This document shows positions 34,942 to 58,625 of a stretch of 64,000 bases of DNA, piece after piece; position 1 is the first letter of the stretch; each line of letters opens with the position of its first letter. Location: NCBI RefSeq assembly GCF_037975245.1, contig NC_092576.1, positions 13,372,611 to 13,436,610 on the forward strand, written 5' to 3'. A model generated the notes under the pieces. That model was given only the letters and a program-made list of their open reading frames with translations, searched no databases and was not told the origin of the DNA. This stretch comes from Apostichopus japonicus (taxonomy: Eukaryota; Echinodermata; Holothuroidea; Aspidochirotida; Stichopodidae). The position numbers were made by a program, and so were the translations under genes.

Positions 34942-37043
34942 ACGATTTTCTTTGCAATTAACTAGTTGCAGACACTTTCACTTTAACATATTATGAGAGA
35001 AAGTTTCGTCGGCTGCTACACATTTAAGCAAAGACAGGCCATTGACTTAATACTGCCAGTCGTTCGGTGGAAATCCATATAGTTTGCATTTTGACCCGAT
35101 ATGAAATTCTTTATCACCTCATTACTTCATTAAAGAACAAATGAGAAGGCGTGGTTCTTGGTTCTGGAAATTGTATCCAAGATAACTTCTCATAGAAAAA
35201 GATATAACTGAACATAGTCTGCTTCCTGTTGTAACTTTGTATTCGTGTTATGAAATCCTGTATAAATCGTAATGACAAACCCGTTGGATACATTAGAATC
35301 AGCCATTTTCTTTTAACTTACAATAAAGGTGAAACTTTTGGCGGTATCAAGTTGCACATTAAAGCATTATATAGGTAATCCTTCTGTTTAAATAATATCC
35401 GGGTGTGGTAAGCAGTTCAAGGGGAAATTCTAAAGTCAAAAGTCTGCATGGTTTTATTGAGGTCTTTACCAAACTCCCAAGAGAATGTTCTTAATGTGGA
35501 TTAGAGAGTTTCAGGTACATATTTTGGGAAGCAGAGTTGCAGTAGTATCTAATTCTAGTTAAGTAATACCTCCCTGATTGAAGGATGTGCTAGAAAGCAT
35601 GGATTAACTTAAGTCGCCTCGGAGCTAGAAAAGGGAGAATCATCATTCCAGATAAATTTCCTCATGAATTATCCCATGCATAATCACTTTTTCACTCTTT
35701 GCCCAGGCTGATATAGATGGCCATCACAACAGGGTTTAGCGTTCAGGGGAGGAGGGTGGCTGGCCCCTCCACCTTTTTGAGAGGAGAAAACCTTGACTCG
35801 ACTGTTGAGTGAGAAAAATAAGGAAATGTAAAAAGTAAACAATAAAGTGGTAATGAAAGTCAAGTGGTAGGTTTTAGGTTCGTACGGAGAGGGGAGTGAT
35901 GACATTTTAAAGGTCAGGGAAGTGTCTTCCACCTAACTCAGGATTGTTATTAGCAAGCAAAAATATTTTGGAGCTCATCACATATAGGTTACGGACTTAA
36001 CAAGACCCCTCCCCATGGCACAAACCGATAACTTACCATCCCAACCACCTCCCCTCGACATTGCACTTAAAATGATGTATAATGGCCTGAGTGTTGTATA
36101 CTTAATTGTTGTATATTAGGATGTAAATTGAAAAAGACCCAAGGTTACCGTTTTATCATGAGCTTTTTGCAAAGATGAAGTTTCATGTTTGCTAGGCAAC
36201 TCTCGTAGACCGATAAAGTACAAAAACCATAATTGCCAAATCTTACCCACTGTGTCTAAAAGAAATACGGCAACAATGAAGTTGGAACTCCTTTAAAGAG
36301 TCGAGGTCAAAAATGTGTTTCGATATGTTAAAGAGGAGCATAAACAATGAACATAAACAATGACGTCACACCTGTTTGCTCCAAGTACACTTTTGTTACG
36401 TAAGGTGGTAACTTCAACTCTCATTATCTCAAAAACGATAGGAATTGAAAAGAAACTTCACCAGAATGCTTAAATTATGTTCCTCTTTAACATATCAAAA
36501 CATAATTTTGACCTGGATTATTCTTTGAAGTTCCTTATCTTTTACCTCAGCAATTATTTTGTTGTTGTAGCTGTTGCCTGCCCTATCCCGTACCCGCCAC
36601 TGTTGGGGAGGAATTTAGGTTGATGCGATCGCTCCCTCTGTAAAGATGACTATGACCGCAATATAGTGGCAGAATACAACATGCAAAATATACGGAAGAT
36701 AAAATATATAGCAGCAATCACAACAAAAACATGATAACATCTTTGAAAGAATATGAAAGAATTGTTAACTTTTCTTCTTTTTCTATTTTTTGTTTTGTAG
36801 CAACGCACAACGTATCATTTATTACCTGTAACATCAAACTATGTATACATCTGTTTTAATGATTGATATAATGAATAGTTGCCTTTTGAATGGCGAATTG
36901 CCAAAATTTTAAGCGGGACAAAATATACTATGAAGCATTTGCGGACAATTTGTTCCAGGACATTTTGTCCAGCTGGACTATATTTGCTGTGAAGAGGGGG
37001 ACACAATTTCAGCAGATAATGTCCGACTGGACTAAATGTGCTG

Positions 37044-37089
37044 GTACAGAGTGTCCCCGGGGACACTTTGTACAGGGGACACTCTGTAC
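37044..37089. other. Palindrome cluster, copy 2
   Basis: gtacagagtgtcccc and ggggacactttgtac form a 30-bp palindrome with one mismatch (37,044-37,073). A third unit, ggggacactctgtac (37,075-37,089), follows directly. Confidence 0.7.
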
Positions 37090-37729
37090 TGTCACACCGG
37101 CGGTAAAGTAGGCCTAGGCACGAATATCGTCGTAACCCGTCCTTAGTCTTTAAACAGGCGAATGTGTTCAGTCAACTTTATGTAACACTGCTAGTTAGCC
37201 CACCTTCCAGCACATAACTGTTGTAGCCGCTTTGTTCTAGATAGTGAAGTTCCTTAAATAATGAATCGGTCTGTTTACAGGAATTGTATGGAATTGTTGT
37301 TTTATTTTCATTGGCATAACGTGTAGTCTAAATTGTTTTTGATGACAAGTGACTTGGAAGAGAAAACAATAAATATACATACTCTTATACACATCAAACA
37401 CGTCTGGTATATACATTAAGATTGCAATAAGGAAGGAAGTACTATGTTTTGAGTAGGCTGTGCAGGTTTACGTCTATATCCGTATTCTCCCTTTTTTCTT
37501 TTTCTTTTTTCTTTCTCTTCTGCCTGGTTTGATAAACAACCAGGTTAAGAACTGTTTGTATTGTCACTGCGATTGCTTTGAAGCATGATGTCAGCGGACA
37601 GAACTAGAGGTAATCTAGACAATATCGCTATCACAAATACAATTGGCATATTGATAGCTCCGTGGACAGTTGAACTTATCGATCCTGTTTGAATTGCGTT
37701 TTTCAACATTAACTATATTGATCCAGACC

Positions 37730-49706
<11,977 letters not shown>

Positions 49707-52350
49707 GGAATTGTTGAAACAAAGCCACAAAATAAATACCTTTCGTAAAAGACGATTGTTCATGGTTCTAAACCAACTGCAAATATTAAGACATTGTAAT
49801 CCACTGTTCAACCGCAAACCGCTTAAACTGATCCCTGCAAGTCGGAAAACGCCACGTAATTTTTTTTTTTTGGGGGGGGGGGAGGGGGGTTCATCTTTAA
49901 ACAGGTGAGGCGAAGTTTGTAGTAGAGAGGGTAACATGCCCTCCCAGTTTTGTAAAAAAAAGCAAACTCAACAGTCGTATTTGTTGTTGTTATTTTTCAA
50001 ATTACAAGACGTGCTCTTTCTGGTACACTTTTAACTTTTCTGTAAATTAATTGTGTTTTGTGGTTATTTCAATAGATTATGTTTTCCTTTACTGAAATAA
50101 TATTAGCTTATATGAGAAAAAAATCAAGTGTCCTTTGTTTTTCCATATTTAGGAATAAAATAAGTGTATACTATATATGTACCCTTTCATTAAGCATATT
50201 CAAATATTGGAATTTTGGTAAGAATAGCACACACAATCTATTTTGTGTTGAGGTAAACTTTCTGATTTACACCCCCATGCATCACCCCCACCTACCTCCC
50301 CTTTTCAAATAGAATCACATGACCTACTGCCCCACCATTATTTGTGCCCCTTCAGATTGAAATCCTCCCGTATCTTTAAAATTAAATCTATATTTGATAC
50401 CAGCTCTGCAGATTCCTACGTTGTGAACCAACATTTCCCGCAACATTAATATAGGTTCCATATGCATTTTTTAAAGCAACAATGTCAGCCTACATATTGT
50501 AATTAAACACTAATATCCAGATGATTTTATGTAGCCTGTCTATATTATGCAATTTCAAATTTTATGTTATGTTCTGTTTATTTATGCCTATATGTAAATA
50601 TCAACATTGCATTTTCACCGTACCTATAAAGTCGTATTAATTATATTTGCATATTTCAAATATCATCATTGTGAATGTTATATGAACCTAATGTCAATGA
50701 ATTTAGCTACGTTTCCCGTTTAAGAACCCGCTTGACTTCACTAGCTTGGAGGATGGCGTAAGCTCCTGTGACGGAGAGATGAAGGGGGGGGGGGGTGGTT
50801 GGGCGCGAGGAAACTGGACCCTAGCCTTGCTTTAGAACCCCGGTGTAGTGTTGGCGAGTGAAACCCTTACACGGGGACAGCAGATTGACCGTATGGGTTC
50901 TATGATGAATTTACCAGGGAGTGGTGTTGCCAGGTCTGAGCCAGCCCCACGACTTAAGTCAATGCCCCCCCCCCCCCCTTCACCGTAAATCGATGCATAC
51001 ATCTAACAAATGCATACGACTTTCGAGTTCATTGTACTCAATAGCTTCATTCTCACATATTATACGTGAGTTAATTAGATATGTATATATATACATATTT
51101 TATTATTTTTAAAGTCTATAGAGTCAGAGAAGCTAATGTTTAAGGTTACATTTATCGTTATATGTACGTTAGTAATTTAGGTTTTTTTTTTTAAATATTC
51201 AAAAGTCAATAGTTGCTTACGGAGATTTTTTTACACCAAAACATGTCTCTTTTACCATGAAGGATACATACATGAACGTATTATAACAAGTATCATACGT
51301 ATATGTGAAACCAAAGTCGATGATGACGTGCGTCACACCTCCGGTATAGAGCAATTTATTTCATATTGTTTCAAGGGCGTAGGAACCGGGGGGCTGGGGG
51401 CGCCAGCCCCCCCAGTGAAAAATATGGAGGGGCGGAAGTATCATTCCGCCCCCCCCCCCGGTTCGCAAGTCAGAAAACCCCTTTTTCATTTCCAAATGAG
51501 AAAAAAATCTCGTTTGGCGCACCAAATTGCATCTAAGGCCAGGTGAAAATGCAAAACTATATACAAAATGGAGTGGGTGGGTTGAAGTGTGCTATATTGC
51601 ACCAAATTGCATCTGAGGCCACCTAGAAATGCAAAAAAAAATCCAAAGGGGAGGGGGACACCCCCTCGGCTTAGACCCCTCCCCCAGGTCGGCAATCAGT
51701 CTTCAGCCCCCCCACTCAAAAGTACCTTCCTACGCCACTGTATTGTTTTATTCATTGTGTTATAACTTCCTGTTTATAAGCCTAACTCAATTTTTGTTTC
51801 TTTCTATTAATTTTGCTGAGACGACAATACCGCGTCGTGTTTTCATTGAAAAGTTTTGTAATGAATTTCACAGAAATCGTTCAAATTCATTTACCTCTCC
51901 TTTTCTTTGAGTCTTGCGATCACGTTTCGAGAAGATACGAGGAGATAGGTTTCGAGGCTAACAGTACACTTGACATTAAACTAAGTTATCCATCAGGGGC
52001 TCCTGCAACCCCCATATTTTGCACCGGGGGAAGGAGAGGAGTGTCGTCGAGGGGTGTCCGGTTGAATTGAGAAATTTTCGTAAAATGGAGGCTGTTATAT
52101 ATTTTGCAAGTTTTGAAACATGCATGTTGAAGAATAAACCCAAAGAAATGAGGTAAAATACGACATTTCCGATAACTATCAAATAAAATAAAAAAATTAT
52201 TACTATCAAAATGAGAGAAAATACCCTACACCTACAAAAAAAAACCAATAAATAGAAATACACGCAATATATATAATAAATTATTGAAATAAAAAAAATA
52301 CATTTGAGAAAACGACTGAACCCTCTAACCTATGCCAACCTTTAACCATA
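49707..52350. other. 3' flank of scramblase gene D
   Basis: Homologous to 14,904-16,545, plus the segment 50,755-51,318 shared with C, plus the MITE at 51,372. No gene found. Confidence 0.7.
51372..51740. mobile_element. hAT-type MITE with 8-bp target duplication
   Basis: Ends caagggcgtaggaa and (reversed) cagtggcgtaggaa. Flanked by tattgttt at 51,364-51,371 and 51,741-51,748. The same site in B (near 15,998) has one tattgttt and no insertion. The 369-bp interior is G/C-run rich with no transposase. Confidence 0.9.
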
Positions 52351-55300
52351 TATTTTTAGATGACAACCTAAATTATCGAATAGTACGGTAGTCCCAAATA
52401 ATACAACCGGCGACGAATTGGACATGATCCGCAACAAAAGATATAATTGATGTTAGTTATTACCGTTTTTTTTTTTTTTTTTTGTCAACATGGAAGCGGC
52501 TGGACAAGTATAGACATGGTTTTAATACCATCATTCACACGATAGTACATTAAGGTATGTAGTAATGTTTTACCCCTGTTCGAAAAGGCACACATAATAT
52601 ACAATTACAAACACATACACACGTATACACACACACATACATACACAAATGCGCAGATGAAAAGGTGTTTTAGTCAAGTCATATATCCTGATATGTTTAT
52701 ATCATCAATTTATGTACTTATTTATAAATGTATTACAGGTAGCATTACCATATTCAAAGAGTAAACACCTTTTGTGTCTTTTAAGCCAATTGTACATAAA
52801 AATATTTATGGCCATGTAGTGATTTAATACACCTTAAAGCGGCAATATTGCATGCTTGAGTTATCCCACCCCCAAACGCCCCACCCTAAAAAGACCCCCC
52901 CCCCCCCAACAACAACAGCATCGCAGTAAAATCTACGCAATAGTCTTATCGAATAGACACTGCATATGCAGTGGCATTGAGAGATCGGTCGGGCCCAGGG
53001 ACCAATGTTCACTATAACCCCCCCCCCCCCTCCACATATATTAATCTTCCATCTTTCCTTAAAGAACGTGAGTGTATTATGAAAATGAAAATGCATTATT
53101 CTTTATCTCATATTTTCTCCCGTCGCACCTTCATTTACCAACATCTACTCTGAGCTAGACCACCCCCCGTCAGGCCGGCTAATATTAATAGTAATCTAAT
53201 GAGAAAGCCTGCAACAATATATCTACCAAAATGTTAGATGTGTTGTTATGATATGGAATAGGACGCAGGGTCGAAATATTTCAGCAGTATACATAATGAT
53301 GTATACTTAACTTCTAACAATACTTTAAAGTACGAGGGCGGTATATACCACAATGAACACATCCAAGGCGGGAGAGTACGCGGGTACATGGTAGTGCTAG
53401 TAACATATACGAGTCCGAGTACACGTAATGGGACGGACTCACTAAAAGTACATTGCGACTACATGTGGATTATTATTATTATTTTTTTGTAAAAGGGTCT
53501 GTAGTGGAGTACAGTACCCCATATCGCAGGTACTTTTCATCAGCGTTGTACCTAAACAAATTCGCCCACGTAACTTCCATCCCTCCTTCTCCCTGAATAA
53601 CGCATAGAATCGTAACAGGAATGGGACAGGTGTCCTTTATATAAAAAATGTATATAAAAAGGATCCTCAACAACCCCCCTCCCTCACTCAACCGACTCCG
53701 CCCACCCCCTGTCTCAATGTTAATGTTATGAGTTATTTGTCGATCGCAAAGAAACCATTTTACTTCCTGGACTCGAACACTGGGAAATTCCTTGGAAGAA
53801 AAAATCGAGGGCGCACTTCCTCTTTTAATTTGAACATATACGCGAGTTTGCCACATAAAGTTTCCTTACGACAGAGGGCGTGCTAAAAATTAAGAAATGA
53901 CACATTTTACCAAACCATGTACTGTGAATCAGCGCACAGATCGAAAAATATATTTATAAAAATTCTTTAAGGCCAGGTTAGTTCTGAATTAACAACCGGA
54001 TCTTTAATCTATCCCAATATTATATGTTCCCAGGCTCACAGATCAGATGTTGGATGTAAGTCAATAAAGGCAACTATCATAGCCAAAATATGATCGTTTG
54101 CCCCCCGAAAATCGTTCCCTGAAATAAACTTCACTGTCCCTATAAGACGGTAAATGTGAAAACGAATCTGTATACATAAACGTCAGCTCATATAGAAATC
54201 CCTTTTTCATCTACAACTGTACTTTGGACTCCCTACCACTTTTTCTTCTTCACTCTTCGTGTTCCTTACCAACTTATCCTCCCTCCCTATACCTCCAACC
54301 TTACTTCCTCCTCCTCAGGGTCCCTAATTTACCATTCGTCCTTATCTCACTACCATTTTCATCCTGTTTCTTTTCTATCATTCCCTACTCTCTTCCAATT
54401 TCTTACCCCTTACCTCCCCCCTCTTTATGAATTCCCTCCCTGCCAACCCCGTCCTTCTCCCTTAAAATCCCCTTCCCATCCGTCCTCCCCTTCTTCTACT
54501 CATTCCTCCCCCTCATCCCTACATCTCCCCTTCTCCATTCCGGTCCCTATTTCCCATTCTCAATCCCCTTTCCTATTTCCCCTTCTCCTTCCCTTTCCCC
54601 TTATGCTCATTCCGATCTTCGCCCCACCCGTTCCTCACCTTATCTATACCGTATATAGGTATATGTATGGATAGGGCAGCCGTATCTGTATCATGAACCA
54701 TGCACATCAAATCTCGATTATCCAACATTTACCAAGGTTACTTGATCAAACTATTCTGTTATTCTCATAATGTAATAATGGCAGTGCTGGTTATGCGTAT
54801 CGCCAGGAAAGGAAGAGCGGATAAGATGCATTTTCAAGAATGCATGCAGTTACAGTTACACACAAGTGAACAGTATTTGTACATGTGTGCAGTATACACT
54901 GTATCAATGCTATTTGGTAGAGATTTCATTCCCAGGGTCCTACCGGCACCATGTTTGTCACGAACATACTAAACATATTGTCATTGGTTAATCTAAACAC
55001 GCATAAATAATCATATTTTAGTAATGTACATTCCCTTTCTTTTCACTAATGAACGAAATACACACTTAGTTTACATTATATGGATAAATGTACATCTCTG
55101 AGAAGTTAATTGCATAAGAAACACGCAGAACACAGCAAATAAGTCCCAAAAGTAACAACATGTAATGTATATTCAACAGCAACTTTAGACCAATTAGCAA
55201 TTATGTGCCATTTGACTGTTTGACCGAGTGTAAATATTGACTGTACAAACCGTACGTTGTACTATGCTAGCGCTAATACGTACACGTACATGAGCAACTC

Positions 55301-55444
55301 AAGCAGCATGCATGCGACGAGCAGCTAACTCAGTTTGATTTTCGATGTGCTAATCATTTTCTGTCGGCTCAAAGGGCAGAAAGCACCTTGATTGCAATCT
55401 TCCCCGTTTTCATTTTAAAATTTTTATCTTGATCATTTTCTAAT
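52351..55444. other. Single-copy spacer before the RNA-binding gene
   Basis: No coding exon recognised. Contains long C runs (52,890-52,910; 53,018-53,030), a CA/AC-rich patch (52,600-52,650), the pyrimidine tract below and presumably the promoter/5' UTR of the gene at 55,445. Confidence 0.55.
54215..54645. repeat. Pyrimidine-rich tract on the plus strand
   Basis: About 430 bp of mostly C and T (ccctccctatacctcc, cccttctccttccctttcc and similar). Not a clean tandem repeat. Confidence 0.8.
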
Positions 55445-56176
55445 ATGTCTGGATTCGGATCAGATCATCAAATGGAAGGAATGGATCGTAATGCCAATAA
55501 AACCGGGGAAGGGGATCTGATGGCTGGGGCCAAAAATCAATCAGATTTGCTTGCACTAATGGAGCGTACAGGATACAACATCGTTCAGGAAAATGGACAG
55601 CGCAAATTCGGTGGACCACCACCCGAATGGTCGGGTCCTACTCCTGGACGTGGATGCGAAATCTTTGTCGGCAAAATTCCTCGTGATTTGTATGAAGATG
55701 AACTAGTTCCCGTTTTTGCAAAAATTGGTAAAATTTACGAATTACGTCTAATGATGGATTTTAGCGGGAACAACCGTGGCTATGCGTTCGTGATGTATGC
55801 ATCTCGGGAAGATGCCAAGAAAGCCGTGAAGCAACTCAACAACTTCGAGATTCGCAAAGGGAGATACCTTGGCGTTTGCTCAAGTGTTGATAATTGCCGA
55901 CTCTTTGTTGGAGGAATTCCCAAGAATAAAAAGAGAGAAGAAATTTTGAGTGAAATGTCCAAAGTTACTGATCAAGTCGTCGATGTAATTGTCTACCCAT
56001 CTCTTCACGACAAGACCAAGAACCGTGGCTTTGCCTTCGTCGAATATGAAAATCACCGTGCGGCTGCAATGGCGAGGAGAAAACTCATCCCAGGACGAAT
56101 TCAGTTGTGGTCCCATCAAATCATGGTCGATTGGGCCGAACCAGAGGAAGATGTTGATGAAGAAATCATGAAAAAT
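55445..56176 (+). CDS. A1CF/RBM46/RBM47-family RNA-binding protein, first coding exon (244 codons)
   Basis: The open frame from ATG 55,445 encodes an acidic/polar head and then [20 protein letters not shown] (residues 35-54), a signature of this family. Next comes GPPPEWSGP and two RRM domains: RRM1 about 71-148 (RNP2 IFVGKI at 73-78, RNP1 RGYAFVMY at 111-118) and RRM2 about 151-233 (RNP2 LFVGGI, RNP1 NRGFAFVEY at 193-201). [15 protein letters not shown]-like and VDWAEPE segments follow (the text reads [11 protein letters not shown]). The exon ends after IMKN at a GTAAGT donor (56,177), in phase 0, just before where family members enter RRM3. Family members are nuclear/cytoplasmic mRNA-binding cofactors, for example of APOBEC1 editing. 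RRM3 and the C-terminus are not in the window, so intron 1 exceeds 7.8 kb. Paralogue identity is not resolvable by eye. Confidence 0.93.
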
Positions 56177-57616
56177 GTAAGTTTCACAGACAGGCCTTCA
56201 TCCTTAACCAGTAGTAGGCCTAATGGGTAATAGTTACTGAATTCTTATGTACACGCTAGGCTAGGTTAACAGTTATTTAGTATTTGGGCAAAAAAGCCTA
56301 ACACTAGTAGTAGTAGCCTAGTAACAGTAACAAGAAACAGTTAATATTAAATTTAATATTGGAATTACTAGTATTAACATAATACTTGGCATTGCACAGT
56401 TGGCTTACTATCCTAGCCAAGATAACTTAGATAGACCAAACTAGGCCTAGGCTACGTACTGTAGCCTAATTCCTACAAATTTTACCATCATCTTAAGAAG
56501 TACTTGGCCTACTTTACTAGTAGTTGTCATATAACTGTACCAACCAACACTTCTAATGAAATGGTTTCGCCGATAAGTAAAGTTGTAACAAAGTGGTAAC
56601 CTAGGTCTAATGTTTGACCCTGGCCTAAGTTGTGCAATAATTCAAATTAGCTAGGACTGGCAAGGCACTAACTTTGGCCTACTAGCCTAATACAAATTTC
56701 CAAAGCGTACAATAGGTCACATACATGTACAGTATCTATACATGATGTAGGCCTATTCCCCAACCTATGGGTGCCACATAAAAAAAAATCCATCTTATTC
56801 CAAGGTAGGCTACAGGTTAACACTTAAAATAACAGCGAAAGTTTCAACTCAAAAAGCCTACACCTAGGCCTAGCTGTAGTTGTTTAAATTTGTTGATGAG
56901 GAATGAGAAGAAATGAAGATTTTTGGTTAAATTAGTATTCAGTGTGTTGAGAAAGTGGATACTGTTCCTAATGTGCCTAACCTAAACTGCTACAGTAGAT
57001 TGATTTATGACCTACAGTAGGCATACATGTAGTTTAGTTTAGAGACCCAAGGATCAGGAAGCCTTCAAGTAGCTTATTTGAGGACCTATTCCTGTTAGAT
57101 CGGGTGTAACATCTTGCTGAAAATGTTCACATTATTTTTACAGTACAGTTTAAAGTAAGAGGGCAGCTCCTGTTACAATTTTGAAAGATCTCATTAAAAA
57201 GTCATTGTGAGTTTAAGACATTTATCTGCATCCCCTGTTGAAACAATGTCGACTGATTTGTAAAAAAAACCCATTTGGGTCACCACTGCATATATAGTTA
57301 TAGGGATAACATGTTCACAAAATCACAAAACTTTTCTTTGCTGGATTTGTCCTTTACTGTGTTGTTCAATGAAGTCGGTGCAAATGTCCACTTTCTGGAA
57401 GGACCTATAAGTGACAAGGCTACAAGTGGTAGTGTTTGTAATAAAAAGCTTTGCAATTTGTTGGAAGGATCAGGATATGTTGGCATTCACATTCTTGTCG
57501 GGCAGGAAAAGATTCCCTCCCATCACCCATCACACCCCCTCCCCATGCCCCCTTCCCCCAACCTAGTCTTAGACAGTTGCATACATCTTGTAAATGCACA
57601 AATTTAAAATTAGGCC

Positions 57617-57889
57617 GTGGCTATTCTTACGACGAGTCGTAACAATTATTTATAAACTATTCCTACGACAAAGGCAAATTCAAGCGCAGTAAAGTAAATA
57701 AAGCAACTGCGCATGTAGTAGGGGTAACCCTAACCCTAAACATAACCCTAAACCTCAATCCTAACCCTTACCCTAACCCTAACCGGAAATTATTTTCTCG
57801 TCGTAAAAATAGTACTCCTGGTCATGAAAATAGCAACTGCGCATGCGTAGTCGGGAATTATTCTTACGACTAGTCGTAACAATAGCCAC
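57617..57889. mobile_element. MITE-like element with interior telomere-type repeats
   Basis: Inverted ends: gtggctattcttacgacgag at 57,617 and, reversed from 57,889, gtggctattgttacgactag. The right end contains the 16-bp palindrome ttacgactagtcgtaa. Each side also has gcaactgcgcatg. Between them (57,725-57,785) are about eight aaccct-type repeats. No transposase; target duplication not clear. Confidence 0.7.
57725..57785. repeat. Interstitial telomere-like repeat (aaccct)n
   Basis: Imperfect runs such as aaccctaaccctaaac and taaccctaaccctaacc, inside the MITE-like element. Confidence 0.9.
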
Positions 57890-58517
57890 TTTGTTAAAAT
57901 TACAATACATCATTTCACTATTACTTGTTTTATTGTTTTCATCACTACCCAGGCTTGTAGCCAGGGTAATTACCTATTTGGGGGGTGGGGGTCCATCAAC
58001 GCAGGGGGTCCTGAAGGAGGAGTCGAAAGGAAATTTTTGCTATTTTCAGGGGGATTCAGATGCCAAATGATGCAATCTTGTCCACCTTTTTTCCTTACAT
58101 ATATTTGTATTTCTTCCATTTTTATGTTGTATATGTACAATCTTATCTTTTTATAATGGGCTAGACATTTTGAAAAGAAAATGTTTTTTTTTTTAAATTG
58201 ATTTTTTTTTGGGGGGGGGCATTTGTGCCCCTCTCCTAATGGCTATTTGCTTGTCACTATTATAGATATCCCTCCAACCATCCCCCTGCCCTCCCGCTCC
58301 CTCACCCTCCCGGTGGAGGCTGGAAGTTTTTTTTTACTGTAAAATGCAAATTAAAAAACTGAAGCTAAAAAAAAATTGATGTAATCGATTTTGTGTTTTA
58401 TTTTTTTTAATCCCAAGTTATGTTTGTCCTGAGTTTACATGATGACCTTACATGTTTCACATTTGATGTTTTTTTTTGTGTGGTTAAACAGGGAACAATT
58501 TATCAGGCATGAAGGCA

Positions 58518-58625
58518 AAATGCTATGTAAAAAAATCAAATTGCTATGCCAAACAAAATCAAATTGCTATGTAAAATAATCAAAAACTGCTATGCAAAAT
58601 AATCGAATTGCTGTACAAAGTCCAA
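58518..58625. repeat. Short tandem repeat, about 22-bp unit
   Basis: About five imperfect copies of aaattgctatgcaaaataatc. Confidence 0.75.

Larger units (their letters stand above)
31998..37729. other. Divergent spacer between scramblase genes C and D
   Basis: Duplicate of 3,497-10,469. Differs by replacing the scramblase relic (4,140-4,950) with unrelated sequence (32,650-32,805) and by losing about 540 bp near 35,715 relative to 7,900-8,470. No gene beyond the relic exons listed. Confidence 0.7.

Noticed and set aside
53479-53856. 125-codon minus-strand frame as a gene
   Set aside because: Low-complexity, interrupted by G/C runs, no recognisable motif and no duplicate for comparison.
54224-54430. 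Ser/Pro/Leu-rich 68-codon frame
   Set aside because: Product of a pyrimidine-rich tract; no homologue features, no splice context.
57725-57785. True chromosome end or telomere fusion
   Set aside because: Only about eight imperfect repeats, enclosed by MITE-like inverted ends, with single-copy gene sequence on both sides.
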